This document shows positions 9,936 through 18,782 of a stretch of 64,000 nucleotides of DNA, piece by piece. The stretch comes from JAMXLO01 sp963791495 (GTDB lineage: Bacteria; Pseudomonadota; Alphaproteobacteria; Acetobacterales; Acetobacteraceae): contig CAWBST010000013.1 of NCBI GenBank assembly GCA_963791495.1, positions 310,001-374,000 of the forward strand. Reading direction: 5' to 3'. A program made the position numbers and the translations under genes. Below the pieces are notes generated by a model. That model was not told the origin of the DNA. It worked only from the letters and a program-made list of their open reading frames with translations, and made no database searches. Each line of letters begins with the position of its first letter. Position 1 is the first letter of the stretch.

Positions 9936-11360
9936 ATGCGCTCGGCCAACACTCAGCTGTCGATGAGTATTGAAGGGGAAGTCCGGATCGAACGGCTGAG
10001 GGTCGCGTTCCAGCAAATCCCGGTTGCTGTGGGCGTTACGGTGGTAAATGCCGTGCTCATAGCAGCGGTACTCATGGGCGTCGAGGAGCATCGACGCATC
10101 TATGCCTGGTTGGTGGCGACCGTGCTGTTTGCGGCGGCTCGGCTCGCGCTGTGGGGGACGTTCCGCCGCTATCGCCCGGCGTCCACGCATTTGGTGCGTT
10201 GGTCCGCGGCTAGCGTGTGTGGCGCTCTTGGCGCCGGGCTGCTTTGGGGCGGTGGCGCGGTTCTGCTGCTGCCGCAATCTGAGACCTATCAGATGTTCTG
10301 GGTTTTCCTGATCGGCGGTATGTGCGCCGGCGCCACGGCGCTGCACTATGCACACCTGCCGACCCTCGTCGCTTTTGTCGTGCCCGCCAGCTCCCCCCTG
10401 GCGATCCGGTTTGCTCTGGAGGGCTCGGGGCGCCGGGCGGCCGCCGCCGCCATGATAGCGGTATTCGTCGCAGCGCTGGTCGTGATCAGCCGGAACTCAA
10501 GTAAGCACTTCGACGAGATGCTGCGGTTGCGGCTCGACCCAGCGGCGCGGCATGCCCAGAAGATGGAGGCGGTGGGGCGACTGACCGGCGGCATCGCTCA
10601 CGACTTCCACAATCTGCTGACCGCCGTGCTGAGCCTCTTGGCGCTGCTCCGGAAACGCCTTCCGGCAGATGAGCAGCAGGTCGGGCACCTGCTCGACAAC
10701 GCCATTCAGGGTGCCGAGCGGGGGGTGACCCTAACCCGACGCCTGCTCGCCTTCGGGCGCCGTCAGGCGCTCCTACCGGAGGTCGTGGACCTGTCGGTTC
10801 TGGTTCACCGCATGTCGACGCTGCTGCGCACTTCCGTTGGTCCGTGCGTGCGAGTCACGATGCGTTTCCCTGAGGCCCTTGCACCGATCGAGGTTGATGC
10901 CAGCCAAGTGGAACTGGCTTTGCTCAATCTCGCCACGAACGCGCGGGACGCCATGCCGCACGGCGGAGACATCATCATTGCCGCACATGAGGAACAAGTG
11001 CGCGGACGCGAGGCGGACGGGCTTCCACCGGGCCACTACGTGGTGCTCAGCGTGACCGACACCGGGGAAGGCATGGACGAAGCCACTCTCGCCCAGGCCA
11101 TGGAACCATTCTTCACGACGAAGGGTGTCGGCAAGGGCGCCGGGCTCGGCCTGTCGATGGTGCACGGCTTCGTCGCGCAATCGGGTGGGCGGTTCCGCCT
11201 GCACAGCAGGAAGGGAGCCGGAACGGTAGCCGAGATCTGGCTGCCTCGGGTGGAGGCGACGGCTACAGCTTACGCGCGAGCTCGCGACGCGATCCGGGCG
11301 CTCCTGGACCTGAGCCCCCCCGCCAACGAAAACAGCGCACCGCCGCACAGCGGACGATGA
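9936..11360 (+). CDS. membrane sensor histidine kinase (HisKA plus HATPase), receiver lost
   Basis: A 474-residue sensor kinase. Residues 25-185 form about six membrane helices with no obvious ligand domain. H222 in AHDFHNLL is the HisKA phospho-acceptor (usually AHDFNNLL). The ATPase domain has an intact N box (NLATNARD, N335), a G1 box (DTGEGM, around D375) and a G2 box (GAGLGLSMV). This architecture normally continues into a C-terminal receiver. Here the frame stops at 11360 exactly where a receiver-like sequence begins in the next frame (see 11353). The following gene has HisKA and receiver but no ATPase, so the two may work together. Ligand and target are unknown. Confidence 0.85.
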   Translation: MRSANTQLSMSIEGEVRIERLRVAFQQIPVAVGVTVVNAVLIAAVLMGVEEHRRIYAWLVATVLFAAARLALWGTFRRYRPASTHLVRWSAASVCGALGAGLLWGGGAVLLLPQSETYQMFWVFLIGGMCAGATALHYAHLPTLVAFVVPASSPLAIRFALEGSGRRAAAAAMIAVFVAALVVISRNSSKHFDEMLRLRLDPAARHAQKMEAVGRLTGGIAHDFHNLLTAVLSLLALLRKRLPADEQQVGHLLDNAIQGAERGVTLTRRLLAFGRRQALLPEVVDLSVLVHRMSTLLRTSVGPCVRVTMRFPEALAPIEVDASQVELALLNLATNARDAMPHGGDIIIAAHEEQVRGREADGLPPGHYVVLSVTDTGEGMDEATLAQAMEPFFTTKGVGKGAGLGLSMVHGFVAQSGGRFRLHSRKGAGTVAEIWLPRVEATATAYARARDAIRALLDLSPPANENSAPPHSGR

Positions 11361-11400
11361 TCCGCTGGTTCTGGCGACCGTGGCGGCGATGCTGGGGACA
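11353..11400 (+). pseudogene. relic of a response-regulator receiver domain, frame-shifted from the kinase
   Basis: In the frame shifted by one base from the kinase, the DNA reads DDDPLVLATVAAMLG. This is the N-terminal acidic pocket and first helix of a CheY-like receiver. It starts within eight bases of the kinase stop codon. Beyond about 11400 the similarity is lost, although the frame stays open to a TAG at 11527-11529. The hydrophobic strand expected before the acidic triplet is missing. This suggests the kinase was once a hybrid kinase whose receiver was truncated by a frameshift and further decay. Confidence 0.5.
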
Positions 11401-11591
11401 TCGGCAACCCCGCGATCGCCGCGGCGGCCTCGTCGACCCGCACCAGACCTCGGCAAACCGGGCGCGGAGATTTCCGAGGATCGTAAGGGCGCACGCATAC
11501 CCGGCGGTCAGGTGGTGATTTTAAGATAGCAAAATTGTGAATATTTCGTTAGAACGCGCCTTCATCGCTAGATTCCGAACCGAGGGCTGAG

Positions 11592-12629
11592 ATGGCAATC
11601 AGATCGGCTTCTGCCAAGTTCAGGGCGGTAGCAGCGCGATACGAAAAGCGAGCTAACAAGACCACCAGTCCGGCGCTGCGCGACGCATATCGGCAGCTCA
11701 CGATGGGATACATGAGGCTCGCTGTGCAGCAGGAGGTGGTCGAGCAAGCCCACTCCCTGATTGGCAGGCTTGAGGCCGATGACAACACGATGGCCTCCCA
11801 ACCGTCTGTCAGCCTGGTGGCGGGCAGCGATGTGGACACGCCTCTCAAGGACGAAATCGCGGACAACCAATCCACGACGGCAAGGCTCCAGCACGCTGAG
11901 GAGATGGAGACCATTGGCCTCCTGACCGCCAGGATTGCCCACGACTTCAATAACCTCCTGATGGCCGTTGGCGGCTCGGCCGAACTGATCTCGACCGGCC
12001 TTGGTTCCGACTCGGTGAGCCTTCCTCACGTTTCGACCATCCAAGAAGCTGTGAGACGGGGAGCTGCGCTGACAGGGCAGTTGCTGGCATTCGGCCGCGA
12101 GCCGACGCTTGTTCCGCGTTCTGCGGACTATTTGCCGAATGGTTCGAATGATACGGTCCCGGCGCAGGCGACACGAAGGCCGCCCTGGAGGCCGGCGCCC
12201 GCGCCCTCTGTTTTCGGCTCACCGAGAGAAGGCCGTCGAATCCTTGTGCTTGATGACGACAAAGACGTACTAGAGACGATGACAGATATCCTGAGTAGAG
12301 CCGGCTATACGGTTGTGCCTTGCGAAACGGCCTTAGGTGCACTTGATCAAGTCAGCGGGCCGCACCGGATTGACCTTATGGTCGTGGATTTTGCGCTACC
12401 GGACATGCGAGGCGATCGATTTGCCGCCAAGGCGCGACTCCAGCGTTCCGAAGTTCCGATACTGTTCATTTCAGGCCACCCAGAGCCGACGTCTTTACAG
12501 TCGGAAGCTTTTTGGCTGAGAAAACCCTTCAGCGGCACCGCTTTGATCTCGATGATCGAAGAAGCCTTGCAGGCTACGGCATTTAACGAAATCTTCGATC
12601 AAGCCCGTCGGCACATCCTGGCCTCGTGA
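11592..12629 (+). CDS. HisKA-receiver protein lacking the ATPase domain
   Basis: A 345-residue soluble protein. Residues 1-70 are helical. H117 in IAHDFNNLL is a textbook HisKA phospho-acceptor, followed by the paired helix ending in GQLLAFGRE. About 40 residues of low-complexity Pro/Arg/Ala linker then lead straight into a complete receiver (residues 216-330). Its acidic triplet is D221-D223, the phospho-acceptor D266 lies in VVDFALPD, S294 and K311 are also present. The HATPase_c domain that should lie between is absent, so the protein cannot autophosphorylate alone. It could receive phosphate in trans, for instance from the kinase just upstream. Confidence 0.82.
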   Translation: MAIRSASAKFRAVAARYEKRANKTTSPALRDAYRQLTMGYMRLAVQQEVVEQAHSLIGRLEADDNTMASQPSVSLVAGSDVDTPLKDEIADNQSTTARLQHAEEMETIGLLTARIAHDFNNLLMAVGGSAELISTGLGSDSVSLPHVSTIQEAVRRGAALTGQLLAFGREPTLVPRSADYLPNGSNDTVPAQATRRPPWRPAPAPSVFGSPREGRRILVLDDDKDVLETMTDILSRAGYTVVPCETALGALDQVSGPHRIDLMVVDFALPDMRGDRFAAKARLQRSEVPILFISGHPEPTSLQSEAFWLRKPFSGTALISMIEEALQATAFNEIFDQARRHILAS

Positions 12630-12743
12630 TGAGGGCTTCAATCGTCAAGTCGACGATTGCCGGGCTTGACGATAAACAGAAATAAGTTGCGTCCGGTGAC
12701 CCTCAGGCCACCGGACATCAGGCGACATGGCCAGGTTATGCCT

Positions 12744-13490
12744 TCACACCTTCAACTGGCCACCGATCGGCAGGTTGCGTATGCGCTTGCCGGTGGCAGC
12801 GAAGATCGCGTTGCAGAGCGCCGGCGCGAACGGCGGCAGACCCGGCTCGCCGACGCCGCTTGAGGGAACGTCCCACCCCGCGGGCACGATATGTGTCCGA
12901 ACGTTGAGCGGCGCGTCGTCGATCCGCGCCACCACGAATCCATCGAAGTTGTTCTGCTGCGGTCGGCCATCCTTGAAGGTGACCTGCCCATGCTTCGCCA
13001 GCGCGAGACCCATCACTGCCGCGCCTTCGATCTGTGAGCGGATGCGCTCCGGATTGACGTGGAAGCCGCAATCGATCGCGGTGTCCACCTGCTTGATGCT
13101 CAGCGCGCCTTTGTCATCGACAGCCGCATGGACGACGGTGGCCACGTAGGTCAGGAAACTGCGATGCGCGGCGATGCCGAGGCCCTCGCCCTTCGGCAGC
13201 TGCTTGCCCCATCCGGCCTGCTCAGCGGCGATCTCTGCGACACGGCGCAGCCGACCGGTCTCGATTGGATAGGTCTCGGGCGGATCGCCGTAGTTCCAGT
13301 AGTTGGCGACCTCCGCCGACGTGCGTGGATCCACGATGCGATCGGGGCCGAGTAGCTCCAGCAGCACGTCCTTCGGATCGCGGGCAAGTGCTGCGGCGAC
13401 TTCCGCGACCATCGATTGCACCGCGAAGCCGTGCGGGATGTTGGAGACGGAGCGGAACCAGCCGATGCGGGTGTGGGCCTGACACTGCCG
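12744..13490 (-). pseudogene. C-terminal relic of isoquinoline 1-oxidoreductase beta subunit (molybdopterin-binding)
   Basis: About 245 codons matching only the C-terminal third of an IorB/aldehyde-oxidase-type large subunit, which is normally about 740 residues. The preserved part includes IGWFRSVSNIPHGFAVQS, the cofactor-region segments AAVMGLALAKHG and QNNFDGF, and the terminal GVGEPGLPPFAPALCNAI hallmark. The N-terminal two thirds, with most molybdopterin-binding sequence, are gone. The 5' end is joined directly to a fragment of the iron-sulfur subunit. It is therefore non-functional. Intact versions would hydroxylate N-heterocycles or oxidise aldehydes. Confidence 0.85.
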
Positions 13491-13795
13491 CCAGCAGGGC
13501 GGCGGCCTGCATGATCTGCCCCGCGCGACAGTAGCCACATTGCGGCGCGCTGGTCTCGCGCCGCGCACGCTGGACGGGATAGTTTCTTTTAGGAACGAGG
13601 CTTCGATCGTGACGATCTCGTTGCCCGCGACCTGGGATACTGGGGTTGAGCAAGAGCGCACGGCGACACCGCCGAGATGGACGGTGCAGGCGCCGAACTG
13701 CCCTTGCCGCAGCCGAACTTGGTGCCGGTCAGTCCCAGTTCGTCGCGTATGACCCAGAGCGGCCGCACATCAAGGTCACCGTCATAGCTATAATA
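13491..13795 (-). pseudogene. relic of isoquinoline 1-oxidoreductase alpha subunit (2Fe-2S)
   Basis: Two separated pieces of an IorA-type small subunit, which is normally about 150 residues. The first reads RPLWVIRDELGLTGTKFGCGKG. A one-base loss in the GGCAAGGG run then shifts the frame to QFGACTVHLGGVAVRSC, where the plant-ferredoxin-like cluster motif expects QCGACTV, so one cysteine ligand has become Phe. After an internal deletion the second piece reads PQCGYCRAGQIMQAAALLA, from the second 2Fe-2S domain, and runs straight into the beta-subunit relic. Frameshift, ligand loss and deletion together make sequencing error an unlikely explanation. Confidence 0.82.
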
Positions 13796-13834
13796 TAAGG
13801 CGCGCTATCTGCCGGCCGAACGTGGCTCATTCTC

Positions 13835-14310
13835 TCAGGGCCGCCGCCAAGTCGCCTTATGCCGGACGATTGCCATGCCTCTACCGTCGGGACTCTTGAC
13901 GGATTGGACGGTGTATTCAGCAGTCCCTGAGAGCCCAGCATACTTGCCTGTGCCGCCAACGAAAGTGTGCGTGCCGCTCTCGCCTTTGCCCTGGAAGGTC
14001 GAGTATAGCTCGTCGCCGTCATTGTCGGTCTCGACACAGGTACCCCGCCGACTGCGTCCTTGCTGACAATCTCGAACGTGCCGAGGCAGCGCGCGCCCAT
14101 GTCGCTGAACATTGGCCCTCCATTGTCGTTGCGGGTAATACCGACAAACTCAGACGCTGCAATCGAGCGATCGCCCGCCTTCATTTGGTTTCTCGACACT
14201 GTTACGTATGTCGTTGTGTAACTGTCGGTCCCCTGTTTCGGCAGATCCGCCGCCCGCACAGGCAATGGCGTCAGCAGCAATGTGGCAGTGATCATTGCTC
14301 TAACCGTCAT
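13835..14310 (-). pseudogene. secreted hypothetical protein, frameshifted
   Basis: The ATG at 14310 has a strong GGGGAGGA site and encodes a clear signal peptide (MITATLLLTPLPVRAADL). A mature domain follows, with DSYTTTYVTVSRN and GPMFSDMGARCLGTFEIV. Near 14045, at a GGCGGGGTACC run, the frame shifts by one base. The continuation reads TCVETDNDGDELYSTFQGKG and FVGGTGKYAGLSGTAEYTVQ, ending at the TGA at 13835. The joined product would be about 158 residues. The GGTGKYAG motif recalls small beta-barrel secreted proteins, but the function is unknown. Both halves look well conserved, so recent mutation or a homopolymer error is possible. Confidence 0.7.
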
Positions 14311-14407
14311 GGCGATCCTCCCCCCTCTTGGTTGATTTTGATCGACCACCAGAAGCGCCGGGTCCTGCGATTCCCGGTTGGTCGGCTTCAGCCGCGCCGC
14401 GCCGGCG

Positions 14408-14566
14408 TCACTTCCCGCCTCGACAAGCCGATCGCTGGGTTGCGGGAGCTGCAATCGAGCCGGGATCCACCGGCTCATCGGCATGGGCTTCGACTGAGCG
14501 CAAATAGCCGGATGTAAGGACACATCCGCCCAACACCACAGGGCGCGAGACGCAACATCTCGCCAT
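14408..14566 (-). CDS. small possible exported peptide
   Basis: A 52-residue frame preceded by an excellent GAGGGAGGA ribosome-binding site. The N-terminus (RCCVSRPVVLGGCVL) could be a short signal or lipoprotein-like anchor, followed by an acidic ADEPVDPGSI segment. It lies about 100 bp upstream of the frameshifted secreted-protein gene on the same strand. No family is recognised. It may be the start of a broken gene. The rest of 14311-14790 shows nothing else. Confidence 0.35.
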   Translation of the reverse strand: MARCCVSRPVVLGGCVLTSGYLRSVEAHADEPVDPGSIAAPATQRSACRGGK

Positions 14567-14790
14567 CGTTCCTCCCTCGCGCTGCCAATCCGGCGCAACT
14601 CAAGGCCCGCTTCGCACGGGCACGTGAACAAGGGCAAAGTAGCGGCGGTTGTCCCGCCGCAATTTCTTCTCGCTGGGTTAGGCTTCGTCCGGCTTGGTCG
14701 AGTCAAGTGGGAGTGAGCGGAACGATGCAAAGTGCCAATGCCCCGCACAAAGAATTGCGCGCGACCGATCGAGCGCGCGACGGGTGATGA

Positions 14791-15154
14791 CTACGCTGTC
14801 AGGACTTCCAGCAGGTGACCGTTCGGGTCCTTGAAGTAGAACCCGCGCCCGCCGCCTCGGTGGTTGATCTGCATGTTGTCGGGCGAGAAGGGACCGCTGC
14901 CATACGCAAGTCTTTCATCCTTGACCCGCTGGAAGATCGCGTCGAACTCAGGTTCGCTCACCTTGAAGGCGTAGTGATGCGAGTCGAATGTCGAGCACGT
15001 GTCGAAGTCCATCACCAGCGTGTCGTTCAACCTGACCGGTGCAAAGTGGGACATCGCAGCCTTCGTAGTTCAGGCCGAAGATGTGCGCGAAGAATTTCGC
15101 GGACGCCTCATTGTCGTGCGCCGGGACGATCGTGTGGTCGAGCACTATGGTCAT
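14791..15154 (-). pseudogene. glyoxalase/bleomycin-resistance (VOC) family protein, frameshifted
   Basis: The N-terminal half begins MTIVLDHTIVPAHDNEASAKFF and reaches IFGLNYEG. The frame then changes by one base near 15056. The C-terminal half reads SHFAPVRLNDTLVMDFD, with DSHHYAFKVSE and a FYFKDPNGHLLEVL ending typical of VOC domains (metal ligands in DH, HHYAF and HLLE). Together they would form one VOC protein of about 120 residues. The ATG at 15154 has GGGAGG upstream. It follows the SDR gene by 74 bp and is probably co-transcribed with it. The single-base change (apparent insertion) may be real or an assembly error. Confidence 0.8.
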
Positions 15155-15228
15155 GGCTGCCTCCCTTCCTCACGGGACGGAAGGTTGCGGCGGACTCACA
15201 CGCGAACGCAAGGCGAGGGTGAGCGAGG

Positions 15229-15981
15229 TCAGCCGACGAAGGCGCCGCCGTTCACGTCCAGCAGCGCACCCGAGAAATAGCTCGCTGCCGGTGTGCACAG
15301 GAATGCGATCGGCCAGGCGAGTTCCTCCGGCCGCCCCATGCGCCCCAGCGGCAATTGCGCACCCGTCGTGAAGCCGGTGGTCATCGGCGTCTGCACCGGA
15401 CCCGGCGCCACGCCGTTCACCAGGACGCCGCGGCCGATGGCCTGGCGCGACAGCCACTTCACCAGCGCATGCACCGCTCCTTTCGACGCCGCATAGTCGG
15501 GCGGCGTGAAGTTCGATGTACCGCCGGTGCGGCCGGCGACCGAGCCGACCAGCACGATCGAGCCGCCGCCATGCTCCGCCATGTGATCGATTGCCGCGGT
15601 GGTCAGTGCCAGAGGGACGCGCACGTTGATGTCCATCAAACGGTGGAAGCGCTCCTGGAAGGCGGGATCGTCGCGCCAGTTGCGGCCATCCAGGATGGCC
15701 GCGCAGTGCGCAACCGCATGCACACGTCTGTTGGCAAACAGCGAGGCAATGAACGGATCGGAGGTCAGGTCACCTTCGGCCGTCGCGCAGGTCGCGCCGA
15801 TCCGTTCCACCTCGGCGCGCGTGTCGGCGAGCGCGGCGCGGTCGGCCAGCAGCAGGTCGGCGCCGAGTTGGGCGAGCACGATCGCCGTTGCGCGACCGAT
15901 GCCGCTGGCTGCCCCGGTTACCAGTGCATGCCTGCCGCGCAAGTCCAACGCCGCAGGTATGGGGATGCTGCTCTGGCTCAT
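15229..15981 (-). CDS. SDR family NAD(P)-dependent oxidoreductase
   Basis: A 250-residue classical short-chain dehydrogenase. TGAASGIGRA near residue 22 is the glycine-rich dinucleotide motif, HCAAI corresponds to the NAG strand, GSVAG carries the catalytic Ser, and YAASKG near residue 165 provides the Tyr-Lys pair. LVNGVAPGPVQTPM follows. The start ATG at 15981 has GGAGGAA upstream. The substrate is not predictable. It forms a unit with the downstream VOC gene. Confidence 0.92.
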   Translation of the reverse strand: MSQSSIPIPAALDLRGRHALVTGAASGIGRATAIVLAQLGADLLLADRAALADTRAEVERIGATCATAEGDLTSDPFIASLFANRRVHAVAHCAAILDGRNWRDDPAFQERFHRLMDINVRVPLALTTAAIDHMAEHGGGSIVLVGSVAGRTGGTSNFTPPDYAASKGAVHALVKWLSRQAIGRGVLVNGVAPGPVQTPMTTGFTTGAQLPLGRMGRPEELAWPIAFLCTPAASYFSGALLDVNGGAFVG

Positions 15982-16135
15982 GACGAATTCCTCCTGTTCG
16001 CGATGACGCTTTGACCTGGATCAAAGCGCGTCCGGCGCAAAAGGACCAGAATGCACGGTGGATGGGTGCGCGCGATCGGCGCGGCGGTTGTCAGGATCGC
16101 CCCGTGGCGTATTCCGAACCAGCCGGAGAAGGGTG

Positions 16136-16489
16136 ATGACGCGTTCCTTGACCATGGTCGGACTGGCAGCAGTGCTCGCCGTCACACTCGCCGGACCTGT
16201 CGATGCGCAACGTCGCGGTGGCGGCGGCGCATATCACGGTGGCTATGCACCACATGGCCAGTGGAACGGCGGGCAATGGAACGGCGGACACTGGAACGGG
16301 GGCTACGGGTACCATGGTCCGGGACCGTTCGTCGGTGGAGCCCTGCTGGGGCTCGGTGCCGGTGCCTTGCTGGGTGGCGCACTCGTCGCCCCGCCACCGC
16401 CTTACTACTACAATTACTATGGAAGGCCGCCCTACTACGGCTATCCATATGCGCCGCCACCGCCGCCGGTCTACTACTACGGCTACTGA
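16136..16489 (+). CDS. secreted Gly/Tyr-rich repeat protein
   Basis: A 117-residue predicted exported protein. The ATG at 16136 follows GGAGAAGGG; an earlier in-frame start at 16058 would bury the signal peptide. Signal peptide TMVGLAAVLAVTLAGPVDA ends before QRRGGGG. Next come three tandem QWNGG/HWNGG repeats. A glycine-zipper-like hydrophobic stretch (GGALLGLGAGALLGGALV) follows, then a Pro/Tyr-rich tail. Such proteins are common and uncharacterised in alphaproteobacteria. The glycine zipper suggests outer-membrane or envelope association. Confidence 0.72.
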   Translation: MTRSLTMVGLAAVLAVTLAGPVDAQRRGGGGAYHGGYAPHGQWNGGQWNGGHWNGGYGYHGPGPFVGGALLGLGAGALLGGALVAPPPPYYYNYYGRPPYYGYPYAPPPPPVYYYGY

Positions 16490-16545
16490 TTGACGGGCAT
16501 CACCGCGCAGAATGCCAACGACTCGCGTTTGAGTGAGGCTGGATA

Positions 16546-17403
16546 CTAACTGCGCGCGAGGAGATCCTGCGACGAGTCAATGACGACCAGTGCATTGCCC
16601 GCCAGTGGCGTAGGCTCACGCTCGGGCAGCAGGATGCTGCCGAGCCTGGCGTCATCTCGTGCATCCTGTTCGTAGTCCGCGTCCAGCACGCCGTGTACAT
16701 CGAGGAAGCGGTTCATTGTCGCGGGGATGCGCACGCAACCCTCTGACGCCGGACGGCCCAGCCGCTGCTCCAGATAGTCGGGGTCGGTCGCATGCATCTG
16801 CAGCCGGATCTCGGCGAGGTCACCATCGAGACGCCACCCCCTCGTGGCGGTCTGCCAGCCGAAGTCCCACACGCGCATCCCCTTCAGGCCCAGACCGCGA
16901 ATATGGTTTTCGTTGAAGGTGCCGAGGGCGCGGTAGTCGAGGATGCCATCAGTGTGCAGGAATACCCCGATCGGCGTGATGAAATAGCCGCGTCGTCCGG
17001 CCTGGCCGGTCGATATCTTGCTGCCTCCTATCACCTCCCAGGGGGCATCGGGGCGCGCGAGGATGATGCGCAGCTCCTGCACTGTGGGATTGCGATCGGC
17101 TACGACAAGCAGTTGCGGCCGATCGATGCCAAGTGACGCGGCGGCAGCGACCGCCTTTGCGCGGTTGATCCATGCCAGTTCGCTCATGGCTGTGTCAGTG
17201 GTGTGCTGTGGCACCTCATGGAGCAGAGCCGCGCGCAGCCGAATCACTTCGCTATCAACGTTGGCGTTGGCCTGGGACGTCGCCGCACGGGTCGTGGCGA
17301 CCGCGGCGTTGCCTGGTGTCGATGCTTGCTGAACGGGTACTTCGCTGGAGCAGCCCGCGGCAAGCAGCAGCATGCACAGCGCCGGCACCATACCGACACG
17401 CAT
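16546..17403 (-). CDS. L,D-transpeptidase lipoprotein
   Basis: A 285-residue envelope enzyme predicted to cross-link peptidoglycan or attach proteins to it. The N-terminus carries a lipobox, MLLLAAGCSS, so the mature protein should be a lipoprotein. The YkuD-type catalytic motif is present as a diverged SEGCVRI near residue 235, with the nucleophilic Cys, and the conserved upstream His is in LQMHATDPDY. The segment GRRGYFITPIGVFLHTDG fits the family's central strands. It is convergent with the Gly/Tyr-rich gene. The start is the ATG at 17403. Confidence 0.88.
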   Translation of the reverse strand: MRVGMVPALCMLLLAAGCSSEVPVQQASTPGNAAVATTRAATSQANANVDSEVIRLRAALLHEVPQHTTDTAMSELAWINRAKAVAAAASLGIDRPQLLVVADRNPTVQELRIILARPDAPWEVIGGSKISTGQAGRRGYFITPIGVFLHTDGILDYRALGTFNENHIRGLGLKGMRVWDFGWQTATRGWRLDGDLAEIRLQMHATDPDYLEQRLGRPASEGCVRIPATMNRFLDVHGVLDADYEQDARDDARLGSILLPEREPTPLAGNALVVIDSSQDLLARS

Positions 17404-17599
17404 GGCCGGTGTCTCTCTGATGTAGCAACCGGAATTATTGCTATCACCGGACGATGGCTGCTGCCTTGATGTGGATCAATCTTCGGGCCGCATGCGCATT
17501 ATGTGCGTTGGAGCGAAGTTGACGGAGCGATGGCGCCCACAGGCACCCGGCCGCCAGGCATGGCTCAGGACGGCATGGCGTCTGAAAGGTATCGGGCAG

Positions 17600-17806
17600 C
17601 TAACGCCGGTACCCGCTTGGGGCGGCCCGCGTGAGGTTCCCCTTCGCGTCAACCCAATAGGAACCTGACGGAACCCTGCTCGCTATTAGAAACTGCATCT
17701 CTGCATAAGTCGCTGCACGGCCGTTCACCATATACCAGACCGCGTCCGATGTGCCGCTCGCCGTCACGAGCGCGATCGCAGCCAGAGCTAACAGGTATTT
17801 GCGCAT
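17600..17806 (-). CDS. small secreted hypothetical protein
   Basis: A 68-residue protein with a signal peptide (RKYLLALAAIALVTASGTSDA) and a short mature part rich in Tyr/Trp/Gly. The ATG at 17806 is chosen because it begins the signal peptide; an in-frame start at 17866 adds a nonconserved leader. No family is recognised. It is downstream of the Fpg-type gene on the same strand. Confidence 0.55.
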   Translation of the reverse strand: MRKYLLALAAIALVTASGTSDAVWYMVNGRAATYAEMQFLIASRVPSGSYWVDAKGNLTRAAPSGYRR

Positions 17807-17901
17807 TATTGACGATCCTCGGCCATCGCCGAGCAATAGCTGTGCCTCCCCGACGTGTCTGTGCATGGGTTCACAGTTCCGGCTTACGTCCGAAGGATCG
17901 G

Positions 17902-18714
17902 TCAGTCACCAGGTTCCGGCTGGCACTTCGGGCAGTGATAGCTGGTGCGACCGCCACGCTTGTCGATCGCCAGCTCTGAACCGCACCGTGGACAGTGGCC
18001 GCCGGCGTGGCGCTCTGGTAGCAGGAAACCCTTCGGCAGCCTGTCGGTGAAGTTCTCCGCACCAGCGCCGCGGTCGATCGCGGTCTGCAGCACATGCTTG
18101 ATCGCACCGAACAGCCGATGACGCGCAGCAGGCTCGAGAGACGCCGCGACCGCGCCGGGATGCAGCCGTGCCTGGAACAGGATCTCGTCGGCGTAGATGT
18201 TGCCGATCCCGGCTATCCTCGCCTGGTCCATGAGCACGGCCTTGATCGCCTGCCTGCGGTTCGCCAGCGCCTCCGCAAGAGCGTCTTCGCCGAAACCATG
18301 ATCGAGGGCGTCGGGGCCGAGACGCTCTTCGGCAATGTATGCAGCGGCATCCTTGGTCACGTGGACGTGGCCGATACGACGCGGATTGAGATAGGCAAGC
18401 CGGTTGCCGTCGGTGAACTCGAACGAAAGCCGGGTCGACGGCGGTTCCTTCGCATCAGACGCCACATTCTGCAGCGAGCCATTGGTGCCGAAATGCATGG
18501 CGAGCGTGGCGGCATCCTCGAAGCCGGCGAACAGCACCTTGCCGTGGCGGCTGGACGACGAGAGGCGCCTGCCTTTCAGCCGACGCTGCAAGGTGGCGGC
18601 TGTTGCGCCTTCGAGGCTGCCCGGATCCGGAACACTTACGCGCGCGACGACACGGCCGCGTGCGTGCTGGTCCAACACGTGCTTGAAGATCTCCACATCG
18701 GGCAGTTCGGGCAT
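17902..18714 (-). CDS. Fpg/Nei-type DNA glycosylase
   Basis: A 270-residue base-excision-repair enzyme that removes oxidised bases and nicks the strand. The processed N-terminus PELPDVEIF provides catalytic Pro and Glu. The essential Lys of the SRHGKVLF loop is present. The helix-two-turn-helix reads GIGNIYADEILFQARLHP, and a C4 zinc finger closes the protein (HCPRCG ... YHCPKCQ). Start ATG at 18714; in-frame codons to 18738 would displace the catalytic Pro. MPELPDVEIF differs from the classical MPELPEVET of MutM, so it may be a paralogue with other lesion specificity rather than the main MutM. Confidence 0.9.
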   Translation of the reverse strand: MPELPDVEIFKHVLDQHARGRVVARVSVPDPGSLEGATAATLQRRLKGRRLSSSSRHGKVLFAGFEDAATLAMHFGTNGSLQNVASDAKEPPSTRLSFEFTDGNRLAYLNPRRIGHVHVTKDAAAYIAEERLGPDALDHGFGEDALAEALANRRQAIKAVLMDQARIAGIGNIYADEILFQARLHPGAVAASLEPAARHRLFGAIKHVLQTAIDRGAGAENFTDRLPKGFLLPERHAGGHCPRCGSELAIDKRGGRTSYHCPKCQPEPGD

Positions 18715-18782
18715 CGGCCGCTCCTGGTTGCCAACCATGGTCCTTCGACTACCATGGTCGCAAGCACTCGGAGGACAATGGC

